Assembly (NCBI RefSeq): GCF_000974365.1 | Contig: NZ_BAZW01000024.1 | Location: 1 to 61,394 of the forward strand | Length of the DNA stretch: 61,394 bases | From: Geofilum rubicundum JCM 15548 | GTDB lineage: Bacteria > Bacteroidota > Bacteroidia > Bacteroidales > Marinilabiliaceae | Direction of reading: 5' to 3' | Part shown: piece after piece, positions 27,570-36,328 of the stretch | How the letters are laid out: every line of letters starts with the position of its first letter | Numbering within the stretch: position 1 is the stretch's first letter | Notes under the pieces: model-generated | What the model was told of the DNA's origin: nothing | Seen by the model: the letters and a program-made list of their open reading frames with translations, nothing else | Databases searched by the model: none | Position numbers and translations under genes: made by a program

Positions 27570-29000
27570 TTATTGTTGTTTGAGCAGGTGGTCGATAAAG
27601 CCGGGCAGTTGTTCGACATCCAAACGCTTGGCGGCAATTTTTTTATCCTTGTCGAGCACATAAATCATGGGCGTTGACCGGATGTCGTAATGGTTTCTGA
27701 AACGGGTTTGGTGGTAGGGGTCATAGACATTGATCCAGCCATAAAGTTCATGGGCATCGATAAAGGTCTGCCATTCCTCCGGATCGGCCATGCTATAGAC
27801 GGCGAAGACCTGTACGCCTTTGTTTCTGTAGGGTTCAAATACTTCTTGGTACAATTTGGGAATGGCGGTTTTGCAATGGCCGCAGGAGGGCTCATAAAAC
27901 ACCAGAATGGTTACCGGAGCTGAAATTTCGTGGAGCCGGAAAATTTCTCCGGTATTGCTTTCCATTTGCATGTCGTGGGCCTTTTTCCCGATCAGGGTGG
28001 GCTTAATATCGCGCACACGCGTACGCAGATTTTCCAAAAACTCTTCAGAAGCCCAGTCGGCCTGACCCGACAGGTAATATTTTTCGGCCAGGGCCACCAT
28101 GGCGGCATCCATGCCCATGATTTTGCTTTCGTTGGCTTTGTTGAAGGTGTACTGTACCAGAAAACGGAACATTTCCTCGGTTCCGCGACTTTTCTCAATG
28201 ATATCAATGGCGGCTTTGGTCATGGTATCCGGTATTTGAATCAACAGTCGGTCGAAATAGGTATCCAGTTTTTGCACAAAAAAGGGTGTTCTCAAAAGGC
28301 GCTCATCTTCAAAGTCGATGTTTTCCAAATAGTGATCGCGGTAAAATTCGTAGCGCTTTACCTGTCTGAATGAATCCACGTTTTGCACCTGCTCCGGAAT
28401 ATCCAGAGGCGGCATCACCGGATCCTTCATGCCCTTAATAAATTGCGCATAAAAGGTGCCCGGGTTTTGTTCCATGGCTTTGTCCCAATAGTCGGCCACA
28501 CTTTTATTGGTCGCTTCCAACTGCTGGCTCAGTTCCTCTACTTTGGCCTGATCGCTTTCATTGGCTTTGATGGCTGCCCGGATTTCATTGACCTTTTTTT
28601 GCTGTTGCTCAATGAAACGCTGGTATTGCAAAAACAGGCGGGACTCTTTGCTTCCGGTTATTTCCATTTCGCCAATCAGGTTGGCCGTATCGGTCTCTAT
28701 GGTGAAATGCTGTTCATCATTGATCAATACATCAAAGTATTTGCCGTCGGGCAGATAAAACAGATACAGCCCCCCTGTCAGGGGTTCTTCTCCTTTGAAA
28801 ACGGCGGTGCCGTTTTCAATGCGGCTGGTATCCGTTACATACATCTTCTTATTGTAGTAATACCCAAGAATGAGGTCTTGATTATTGAGCTCACTCAACT
28901 TCACCCGGATGTTGTAGCCATCCGGTTCAGCCGGGGCGGCTTGTAGGGAAAATGCCGCTAAAAGATGAATGACAAGGATCAGGAATAGTGATGGTTTCAT
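27570..29000 (-). CDS. TlpA-like thioredoxin-fold protein (DUF4369 + DUF5106 type)
   Basis: A 476-residue periplasmic or outer-membrane-associated protein with a signal peptide (MKPSLFLILVIHLLAAFSLQA). Residues about 27-125 are a DUF4369-type beta domain (IRVKLSELNNQDLILGYYY). Residues about 125-340 are helical, with a coiled-coil stretch (IEQQQKKVNEIRAAIKAN) resembling DUF5106. The C-terminal thioredoxin fold holds the active pair in CGHC (373-376) and a cis-Pro in RSTPMIYVL. It probably reduces or exchanges disulfides outside the cytoplasm. First gene of a two-gene operon with the DUF4465 lipoprotein. Confidence 0.9.
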   Translation of the reverse strand: MKPSLFLILVIHLLAAFSLQAAPAEPDGYNIRVKLSELNNQDLILGYYYNKKMYVTDTSRIENGTAVFKGEEPLTGGLYLFYLPDGKYFDVLINDEQHFTIETDTANLIGEMEITGSKESRLFLQYQRFIEQQQKKVNEIRAAIKANESDQAKVEELSQQLEATNKSVADYWDKAMEQNPGTFYAQFIKGMKDPVMPPLDIPEQVQNVDSFRQVKRYEFYRDHYLENIDFEDERLLRTPFFVQKLDTYFDRLLIQIPDTMTKAAIDIIEKSRGTEEMFRFLVQYTFNKANESKIMGMDAAMVALAEKYYLSGQADWASEEFLENLRTRVRDIKPTLIGKKAHDMQMESNTGEIFRLHEISAPVTILVFYEPSCGHCKTAIPKLYQEVFEPYRNKGVQVFAVYSMADPEEWQTFIDAHELYGWINVYDPYHQTRFRNHYDIRSTPMIYVLDKDKKIAAKRLDVEQLPGFIDHLLKQQ

Positions 29001-29328
29001 TGTTTAATGTTTATAATTTGTTTTTGAGCCACAAAGGCTCTTTTTTACTTTTTGGCATTGCTCCAAAAAGGTAACAAAAAATTCTAGTCAGATGGATGCT
29101 GCCAGCCGCATCCTTGTTGCCTCCTGCCAACCGCACCAACCCCATAAATGCCCACGGCAACTTCGTCTCACCACCGCCGGCCCGCCCATCTGACGGGCTC
29201 CCCCTCCTCAAACTAAAGAATTTAGTTGCCTACAAATAATTACCACTTAACGGGGAATTGATTTAAACGGCCATTGAAAAGGGTTCAATTTCAGATGTTT
29301 TGTCGTTACACCTGCCTGTGGTTTGTTA
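29001..29328. other. Intergenic region with inverted repeat
   Basis: About 330 bases between two minus-strand genes. GTCAGATGG (29087-29095) and CCATCTGAC (29186-29194) form a nine-base inverted repeat around a C-rich core. GGATGC and GCATCC form a smaller hairpin at the left end. The minus-strand reading frame across it has no recognisable protein features. It could be a dispersed repeat element, which cannot be shown from one copy. Confidence 0.4.
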
Positions 29329-31107
29329 TTACAAAGCGGCGGTTTTTTTCTGCAGCCATGTTTTGTGTTCGTCGTCCAATAGGGGCGCTATTTTTTCATA
29401 TACCTCCTGATGGTAGTTGTTGAACCAGGTGATTTCATCGGGTGTCAGCAGGTTTTTGTCAATCATGGTTTTGTCGATGGGACAAAGGGTGAGGGTCTCA
29501 AATTCCATGAAGGTTCCGAAGTCCGTTTCTTCTTTGACTTTGGAGATGATCAGGTTTTCGATGCGTATACCGTATTGGTTTCGGCGATAGACACCCGGTT
29601 CGTTGGAGGAAACCATGCCCGGTTCTATTTCGAAACCATTGTCCTGCGGACGGATGCTTTGCGGACCTTCATGCACATTCAGGAAGTAGCCGATACCGTG
29701 GCCTGTTCCGTGTCCGTAATTGAGGCCGTGCTGCCATAGGGCTTTGCGGGCCAGAATGTCGAGATGAACACCACGGGTTCCTTGTGGAAAAATGGCGCAG
29801 GCCAGCGCAATGTGTCCTTTTAAAACCAAGGTGTAATCGGTTTTGGCCTGGTCTGGAATAGCGCCCAGGGGCACCGTGCGGGTGATGTCGGTTGTTCCGC
29901 CATGGAATTGGCCCCCGGAGTCGATCAAATATATCCCCTCTGGCTTCAATTCGATGTCGGATGCCTCATTGGCGTTGTAATGCACAATGGCGCCATGACC
30001 GGCGTAGCCGGAAATGGTGCCGAAGGATTCGCCTACAAATCCGGGCTGCTGGGCACGAAAGGATTTAAGCTTTTTGGCGGCAGAAACTTCGGTGATGGTT
30101 TCCTGGCCGATATGGTCTTCCAGCCATTTCAGAAAATGAACCATGGCCACGCCATCATTGATGAGTGTCTGCTTCAGGTTTTTGACTTCGGTATCGTTCT
30201 TTTGCGCTTTGAGCCGTGTAATGAAACTGACCATTTCTTTTTTGGTCACTTTGGGCGACAGGGCGGCGTAGAGGGCAGAGTTGGTTCTGTCAGGGTCCAG
30301 CAAAACCACGGCATCCTCCGGTATGTGCTGCAGGTGTTTATAGACTTCTTCGTAAAGGGAAATTTTGATGTTGTCGGCCTCCAGTTTGCGGGCAATCTGG
30401 GCCGTTAGTTTGTGGGGGTTGATGAACAGGGTGACTTTGTCAAATTCGATGATCATGAAGGCATGAAACACCGGATTAAAGGGGACGTCATTGCCTCTCA
30501 GGTTCAGCACCCAGGCAATTTCGTCCAGGGTGGCCGTGATGTAGTAGGAGAGGCCTTCTTTTTTCATGTGGCTGCGGACTTGTTCCAGTTTCTGGGCCCT
30601 TGTAAAGCCACACCATTTGTCCTCGTGCATGAAGACCGTGTTTTCCGGAATGGGAATGCGCGCTTCCCAAACATCTTCGGCCACTGAATGGGTGGAGTCG
30701 ACCTGAACACGGGCGTTGCGCAATTCGCGGGTAATTCGGCGCAGTTGACTCACCGAAACGGTGGCGCCATTAACGGCCACTTTTTCTCCGGGCATCAACA
30801 CGTCGTTCAGCCAGGTGGTATAATCCGGAACGTCCTTTTCTCCTTCTTTAAAGAGTTGAATGTTACTGGCATCCAGCTGTTCTTCGGCTTGCAAAAAATA
30901 GCGCGAATCTGTCCATAAGCCTGCCTCCTCTGCGGTTACTACCAGGGTTCCTGCCGATCCCGTGAAATGGCTCAGCCATTCACGGATTTTCCAATGTTCA
31001 GCGGGGTATTCACTCAAATGGGGATCGCCCGATGGTATAATGCAGGCATCCATTCCTAAAGCGCCCATTTTGTTTCGAAGAAGTAGTAGTTTGTCCGAGA
31101 TCTGCAT
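29329..31107 (-). CDS. Aminopeptidase P family protein (Xaa-Pro aminopeptidase)
   Basis: A 592-residue cytoplasmic metallopeptidase that removes an N-terminal residue preceding proline. It has the three-domain form of M24B enzymes: two creatinase-N-like domains (residues about 1-300, with LWTDSRYFLQAEEQL and WVLNLRGNDVPFNPVF) and the pita-bread catalytic domain (about 310-535). Metal ligands are visible in LIDSGGQFHGGTTDITRT (two Asp), GHGTGHGIG (His), SSNEPGVY (Glu) and GIRIENL (Glu). A short C-terminal extension ends TWLQKKTAAL. The start at 31107 gives MQISDKLLLLRNKM. It lies 18 bases downstream of the adhesin-like gene on the same strand, so co-transcription is possible. Confidence 0.94.
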   Translation of the reverse strand: MQISDKLLLLRNKMGALGMDACIIPSGDPHLSEYPAEHWKIREWLSHFTGSAGTLVVTAEEAGLWTDSRYFLQAEEQLDASNIQLFKEGEKDVPDYTTWLNDVLMPGEKVAVNGATVSVSQLRRITRELRNARVQVDSTHSVAEDVWEARIPIPENTVFMHEDKWCGFTRAQKLEQVRSHMKKEGLSYYITATLDEIAWVLNLRGNDVPFNPVFHAFMIIEFDKVTLFINPHKLTAQIARKLEADNIKISLYEEVYKHLQHIPEDAVVLLDPDRTNSALYAALSPKVTKKEMVSFITRLKAQKNDTEVKNLKQTLINDGVAMVHFLKWLEDHIGQETITEVSAAKKLKSFRAQQPGFVGESFGTISGYAGHGAIVHYNANEASDIELKPEGIYLIDSGGQFHGGTTDITRTVPLGAIPDQAKTDYTLVLKGHIALACAIFPQGTRGVHLDILARKALWQHGLNYGHGTGHGIGYFLNVHEGPQSIRPQDNGFEIEPGMVSSNEPGVYRRNQYGIRIENLIISKVKEETDFGTFMEFETLTLCPIDKTMIDKNLLTPDEITWFNNYHQEVYEKIAPLLDDEHKTWLQKKTAAL

Positions 31108-31125
31108 GGCTATATGTTTTTAATA

Positions 31126-32178
31126 TTATTTTGTAATTAATTGTATATCACTGTTTTTATTAAAGATGATAAAGTTGGGTACTGTTTTGTTTTTTGAGTT
31201 GTAGGCGCCCGAAAAAGAAAGCGTGTTGTTTTCTTTCAGCGTTCTGATTTTTTTCTTTTCCGGGTAGATAAATTGGCCGTTAGTGACCTGTCCGTGCAGG
31301 TTAAAAGGCAAATCATCTGCCAGTTGTAACTCAATAGGGGTAAGGTCTCCTGCCAGGGTGAGCTCCTGAAGTGAGCGATGGACGGATTGAATTTGGATCC
31401 TTCCCCGCTGGCTTTCAATAAAACCGTGTTGCCGAAGTTCAGAGATGACAATATCCGTCCGTTTGGTTGTCAGGTTAACAGACCCCGCTTGTCCAATGTT
31501 CATTTTTCCGGTGGTAGCCCGGAGGTTCATTTTTTCGACCCGGTTAATGGTCGCCGTTGAAAAATCTGAGATAAGCGATAATTCCCCGACATGTTTAATT
31601 TGTAACTGTCCGTTTTTATGCGTGATTTCTGCCTTTTGCAGATCGCCAATTGTTAAATCACCATTGGTGACTTGGATGATGGCTTTGGGCATGGCTACGG
31701 CATTTTTGGTTATTGTCAGGTTGCCATATTCGGCAGTAAGGGAGGCACTTCCGTTATATTCTTCAAGGGTGATATCCCCTAAAAGGTTGCGGAGTTCCAG
31801 GGCCAGATGGCGCGGGCCAAAAATGTGATAATCGATGCCAAAAGCAAAATTGGAAAAAAAGTTCTCCTCAAAACTGGTACGATAATCCAGCGAATCTCCC
31901 ACGGGTTGCTGTGAAATATTAATCTGCTCATGCACTTCCGTCGCCATCTCTGAATTAGGGGCTTCCACCCAGATGCTGACGCGGATGGCCAGCGTGTCTT
32001 TGTCCCATCCGGTGTAATGAATCATCCCGTGTCGATTGCTAATGCTAAGCTTTTCAATGGAGGAGGCAAGGTACTCATCAAACTTCGTCTGGTGATGTCT
32101 GCTCAAATCTCTTTGTGCCGAAACGCCCACCTGCACCAGAAACAGCAACAGTAAACCGATGTTGAAAATTCTGTTCAT
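31126..32178 (-). CDS. Secreted adhesin-like beta-solenoid protein (DUF4097-like)
   Basis: A 350-residue protein with signal peptide MNRIFNIGLLLLFLVQVGVSA. The body has alternating short beta strands and small polar turns (LRNLLGDITLEEYNGSASLTAEYGNLTI, NGDLTIGDLQKAEITHKNGQLQIKHVG), the pattern of DUF4097/DUF2807 putative adhesins that form right-handed beta-helices. No catalytic motif is visible. In this superfamily such proteins often accompany anti-sigma or PspC-type regulators, but none is near. The gene is divergent from the TonB receptor. The fold class is likely; the function is not known. Confidence 0.65.
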   Translation of the reverse strand: MNRIFNIGLLLLFLVQVGVSAQRDLSRHHQTKFDEYLASSIEKLSISNRHGMIHYTGWDKDTLAIRVSIWVEAPNSEMATEVHEQINISQQPVGDSLDYRTSFEENFFSNFAFGIDYHIFGPRHLALELRNLLGDITLEEYNGSASLTAEYGNLTITKNAVAMPKAIIQVTNGDLTIGDLQKAEITHKNGQLQIKHVGELSLISDFSTATINRVEKMNLRATTGKMNIGQAGSVNLTTKRTDIVISELRQHGFIESQRGRIQIQSVHRSLQELTLAGDLTPIELQLADDLPFNLHGQVTNGQFIYPEKKKIRTLKENNTLSFSGAYNSKNKTVPNFIIFNKNSDIQLITK

Positions 32179-32365
32179 TCAATTGATTTTAGTTGTTTAT
32201 GCACAAAGACCAAATGTCTTCAGGCAGGCACTAAATAGATGAATATACGAAAAAGTTGCTTTCGTACCATTCAGGATTCGATTTAATGTTGCCACAGACA
32301 ATTGTTATGCCATTATTGAATCTCAAAAGTAAGGATTTTGGGGGATGTTTCCTGACCTTTATGTT

Positions 32366-32373
32366 TATATTTG
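32366..32373 (+). promoter_or_regulatory. -7 box of TonB receptor promoter
   Basis: TATATTTG is an exact TAnnTTTG box placed 14 bases before a strong hairpin and 66 bases before the receptor start codon. Confidence 0.6.
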
Positions 32374-32387
32374 TACCAATTACCAGT

Positions 32388-32416
32388 GCCCGGGAGCTTG
32401 GGCTCCCGGGCTTTTT
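32388..32416 (+). terminator. Leader terminator / attenuator before TonB receptor
   Basis: GCCCGGGAGC (32388-32397) pairs perfectly with GCTCCCGGGC (32402-32411) around TTGG, then TTTTT. It begins only about ten bases after the predicted transcription start. The nearest upstream gene runs the other way, so it terminates nothing but the receptor's own transcript. This is the arrangement of an attenuator or of a very short RNA. Confidence 0.75.
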
Positions 32417-32439
32417 ATTCATTTAATTGTTTTTATATC

Positions 32440-34494
32440 ATGAATTTAACCAATTTCTGGCACCAACAAAGAATGGTGCATTTTAAACAATGGATGCATA
32501 CACGTTATGCGGTATTCAACACTTTAAACCGCGAAATCCGCATCGGATTTTTGCTCACGGCTTATTTTACCTGTTTGGGGTATCAGTCCACCTTCGCTAA
32601 AACGGAAACCGACTCGATCAATACCAAAATTAATCTGGAGGAGGTCGAGGTGTCCGCCCGACGCGGTCCCACGCTCTACTCTGAAGCGGGGCGCATAGTG
32701 ACGGTGCTCTCGAGGGCCCAGATCGAAAAGCTGCCGGTTCAAAGCGTTCCGGAATTGTTGCGCATGGCTTTGAGTGTGGACATAAGGGAACGCGGTCCTT
32801 TAGGCATGCAGGCCGACATCAGCATGCGGGGCGGGTCTTTCGACCAGGTTATGATTTTATTGAACGGGGTCAATGTGACGGATCCACAGACGGGGCATCA
32901 TGCCCTCAACCTGCCCGTCAGCCTCGAAAGCATCGAACGGGTGGAAATACTTCAGGGACCGGCCGCCCGGGTTTATGGTCCCAATGCCTTTAATGGCGCC
33001 ATCAATTTTATTACGACGACCAGCGATCAGAACGGGCTTTCCGTTTCGGGCCTTAAGGGCAGTCACAACTTGTTTAACGGACAAATTGGTCTTCGGCATC
33101 GCACCGGAAGTTGGAAGCACTATTTTTCGGCACAAAAGGGAAATAGTGATGGCTACAGAGATAACACCGACTTTGAATTACTCAATTTATTTTACAACGG
33201 ACGTCTGAGCCTGGGCGAAGAAAAGCTCTCCTTTCAGCTGGGCTACAACGAAAAGGCTTTTGGCGCCAACTCCTTCTATTCGGCCACTTATCCCAATCAA
33301 TTTGAAGCCACGCGTACCCTATTTGGTTCACTATCGATGGAGACAGGGGAACGCATCAGAATCAGACCCAATGTTTATTGGCGTCGGCACCACGACCGTT
33401 TTGAACTTTTTCGAGGAAACAAGAATGCGGCCGGCTGGTATGCCGGACATAATTATCACTTGACGGATGTGGCGGGTGCCAATGTGAATGCTTCTACCGA
33501 CTGGGCGCTGGGTACGACTTCAGTGGGCGGAGAGGTGAGGGGCGAGGCCGTCTGGAGCAACGTGCTGGGACTGCCGCTAGATGAACCCATGGATGTGCCG
33601 GGCGAGCCGGAGGGACAGTTTACGCGGTATTTTCATCGGGGCAATATTTCTTTGTTTGGCGAGCACAATTTCAGGGTGGGGCGCTTGAATGTGTCGGGTG
33701 GTTTGTTGATGAACCGCCATTCACAAACGGGATATGGAGTGGACTGGTACCCGGGACTTGATGTGAGCTACTGGATTTTACCCGGCTTCAAATGGATGGC
33801 GGCCTATAATAAATCCTTGCGCATGCCCACTTTTACGGATTTGTTTTATTCGGGCCCGACCAATGAGGGCAATGCGCAATTGAAACCGGAGGAGGCGCAA
33901 ACCATTGAAAGTGCCTTTCGCTGGCGGTCATTTTGGCACGATACCCAGTTGGGTGGATTTTACCGAAAGGGTGAAAATCTGATCGACTGGGGCAGGCGTC
34001 CCGGTGAAGAAAAATATACCACTTCCAACATCAATGAGGTGGAGGCTTTGGGATTGGAATTTTCGTGGCAGATGGATTTTCAGGCATTTCTGCCGGGGCA
34101 GAATGTCTTGCAGACCCTGGCGGTGAATTACAGCTATACCTGGCAGGATCTTAGTTCGGATGAGGGCTATGAGTCGTATTATGTGCTGGACCATCTGCGA
34201 CAAAAGCTGAACATTGGGGTGTCTCACGGACTGGGACTGGAGCGTCTCTCTGCTCAATGGAATATGCTGTACCGCGACCGGGCCGGTTATTATAAGCTAT
34301 CGGCCACCGATACCCGGGTGGATTATGAACCTTTTTGGCTGACGGATGTGCGGGTGATGTGGCAGCAGACGCCGCAATTCAGGATGTATGCCGAGGCTAC
34401 CAATCTGTTGGATACAAAATATGCGGATATGGGGGAGTTGACGCAGCCCGGGCGCTGGATCAAAGTCGGGTTCAGTTATACTTTCAACTACTAA
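32440..34494 (+). CDS. TonB-dependent outer membrane receptor (BtuB-like)
   Basis: A 684-residue TonB-gated outer membrane transporter. After a variable N-terminus (hydrophobic stretch IGFLLTAYFTCLGYQSTFA, likely the signal) comes the plug: LEEVEVSARRGPTLYSEAGRIVTVLS, MRGGSFDQVMILLNGVNVTDP, then the SIERVEILQGPAARVYGPNAF signature. The 22-strand barrel follows and ends in the aromatic pattern VGFSYTFNY. No carboxypeptidase-like N-terminal extension or SusD partner is present, so it is closer to siderophore/cobalamin receptors than to SusC. The start at 32440 was chosen because the upstream extension would run through the promoter and hairpin. Substrate unknown. Its end overlaps the U32 gene by four bases, tail to tail. 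Confidence 0.92.
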   Translation: MNLTNFWHQQRMVHFKQWMHTRYAVFNTLNREIRIGFLLTAYFTCLGYQSTFAKTETDSINTKINLEEVEVSARRGPTLYSEAGRIVTVLSRAQIEKLPVQSVPELLRMALSVDIRERGPLGMQADISMRGGSFDQVMILLNGVNVTDPQTGHHALNLPVSLESIERVEILQGPAARVYGPNAFNGAINFITTTSDQNGLSVSGLKGSHNLFNGQIGLRHRTGSWKHYFSAQKGNSDGYRDNTDFELLNLFYNGRLSLGEEKLSFQLGYNEKAFGANSFYSATYPNQFEATRTLFGSLSMETGERIRIRPNVYWRRHHDRFELFRGNKNAAGWYAGHNYHLTDVAGANVNASTDWALGTTSVGGEVRGEAVWSNVLGLPLDEPMDVPGEPEGQFTRYFHRGNISLFGEHNFRVGRLNVSGGLLMNRHSQTGYGVDWYPGLDVSYWILPGFKWMAAYNKSLRMPTFTDLFYSGPTNEGNAQLKPEEAQTIESAFRWRSFWHDTQLGGFYRKGENLIDWGRRPGEEKYTTSNINEVEALGLEFSWQMDFQAFLPGQNVLQTLAVNYSYTWQDLSSDEGYESYYVLDHLRQKLNIGVSHGLGLERLSAQWNMLYRDRAGYYKLSATDTRVDYEPFWLTDVRVMWQQTPQFRMYAEATNLLDTKYADMGELTQPGRWIKVGFSYTFNY

Positions 34495-36328
34495 TGCAAA
34501 GTAAAAACTTGCATTTCACAGGTTTTGCAGTCGAAGATTAATTGGTATTGGTTTTTCCCGGACTTCAGGATGAGTTTTTCGCCTGAGGCTCCGGGATTAA
34601 TTTTGGGGCATTGCTCTGTGGCATAGCGGATGCAGTGCTTGGTGGTCATGACCTGCTTGGGGCCGGCCGGTTGCTTTATTTCAAAGCCATCGGCGACATC
34701 CTGGCAACCATGCTGCTCATAGAAGGCTCTGGCCAGGTGATTGGTGACGTTGGAGGTATAGTCATGCGTTGTTGTTGGATAGGCATGGGTGGTGGGGACA
34801 ATGGCAGCGGTTGCACGTGGATATTGCTCTCTGCGATATTGTATGTGCTTTTCGGCGAGCTCACGTCGCATTTGATTGAGGACGGAAACGGAGACAAACA
34901 AAGGCTTTTCCAGATCGATTTTGATGGTTTCTACCCTGAATAGAGAGGTGCCCCATTTGGAAAGTTGCTGATGAATTTGTTCCAGCGCCCTTTCGGGCTT
35001 GTTGGCCGGTTGTTTTTCGATGGTGGTGTTTAGGGTGGTGGACAGTCCATCTTCATCGCGCAGATTTAGTCGCAAGCCCTCGGGGGTTTCTGAAAGCAGG
35101 AGCTCGATGGCTATTTTCCGGACATTATGACTGTTGCTGAGGGCTTTGTCGAAGTTGTGGTTCTGGTTTCTGAAAAGGGTGGCCCCGGCGTAAAGTCCGT
35201 TTACCACATCCACGTATACTTTTTGGTTTTTGACCACATTGGCTCTGAGTCCCGTCAATATTTTTTGTCGGTTAAGAAAGCAGAGTCCGTCACCATTGTT
35301 CAATAAATCCCCATTTTCAACCAGGAAGTGGTCCTTGTTGACCTGGATGACTTTGCCGATTTTTTCGCCCATCGATTTTGGGGTGTGCAGTGACCAGATG
35401 CCTTTGTGGCGACCGTCCAGAAAATAGGAGGAGAATCCCCTCGAAAAAGATTTTTCGGGTGACGGTGAAAAGGTCGGGGCCACCCGGCCTGATGAACTGC
35501 GCCGGTAGGCGGGGTTTTGATCGATCAGGGCATCCAGCTGCTGGCGGTAATGGGCAGTGACGTTTTTAACGTAGCCACATCCTTGAGTCGTCCCTCAATT
35601 TTGAAACTCGTAATACCGGCATCGATCAGATCCTGAAGTCGGTGCGCCAGACTTAAATCTTTTAGTGAAAGCAGGTGCTGGTTCTTCGCCATGGTTTTTC
35701 CGTCCGCCGTCAGCAAATCATAGGGCAAGCGGCAGGGCTGACTGCATTCGCCGCGGTTGGCGCTTCGGCCGTTGAGGGCTTGACTCATGTAGCATTGACC
35801 GCTGTAGGAGACGCACAGGGCGCCATGGACAAAATACTCCAGGGGGACGGTGGTGCCGGCTTTTATTTGGCGGATTTGCTTCAGGGACAGCTCACGGGCC
35901 AATACCACCTGCTGAAAGCCGGCCTGCTCCAGGAAGCGCACTTTTTCCGGTGTTCGGTTATCGGTCTGCGTGCTGGCATGCAAGGGAATGGGCGGCAGGT
36001 CCATCTGCAAAATGCCCATGTCCTGAACAATGAGGGCATCGGCACCTATCCGGTATAAATCCCGGATCAGCGCTTCCGCTTCCTTTAGTTCATGGTTGTA
36101 CAGTAAAGTGTTGAGCGTTACATAAACCCGTGCATGAAATGGTCGGGCAAACTGAATCAGTCGGTCAATGTCCGTCAGCGAATTGCCCGCCTGCCGACGG
36201 GCTCCGAATTTGGAAGCTCCTATGTAAACTGCATCTGCGCCATGCTCAATGGCGGCTATTCCGGTATCGGCATCTTTGGCCGGGGCCAGAAGTTCCAGAT
36301 GGGTTAGTCCTTCTTCTTCTGATAACAT
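34491..36328 (-). pseudogene. U32 family peptidase-like protein (RlhA/YdcP-like), frameshifted
   Basis: About 612 residues when one base is restored. The N-terminal part (35525-36328) shows ELLAPAKDADTGIAAIEHGADAVYIGA, YVTLNTLLYN, and the U32 signature FVHGALCVSYSGQCYMSQ followed by NRGECSQPC, with its conserved cysteines, then SFKIEGRLKDVA. Reading should continue as YVKNVTAHYRQQLDALIDQN in the frame of 34491-35483, which carries the DUF3656-type domain and a Cys-rich end (CIRYATEQCPKINPG, CKTCEMQ). In E. coli the relative RlhA helps hydroxylate a 23S rRNA cytidine; that role is inferred here. The break is at 35573/35574, again after GC of an Ala codon. The start overlaps the GH16-like gene by 25 bases. 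Confidence 0.85.

Noticed and set aside
29011-29211. Minus-strand 66-codon frame
   Set aside because: Composition-driven frame across an inverted repeat; no family features.
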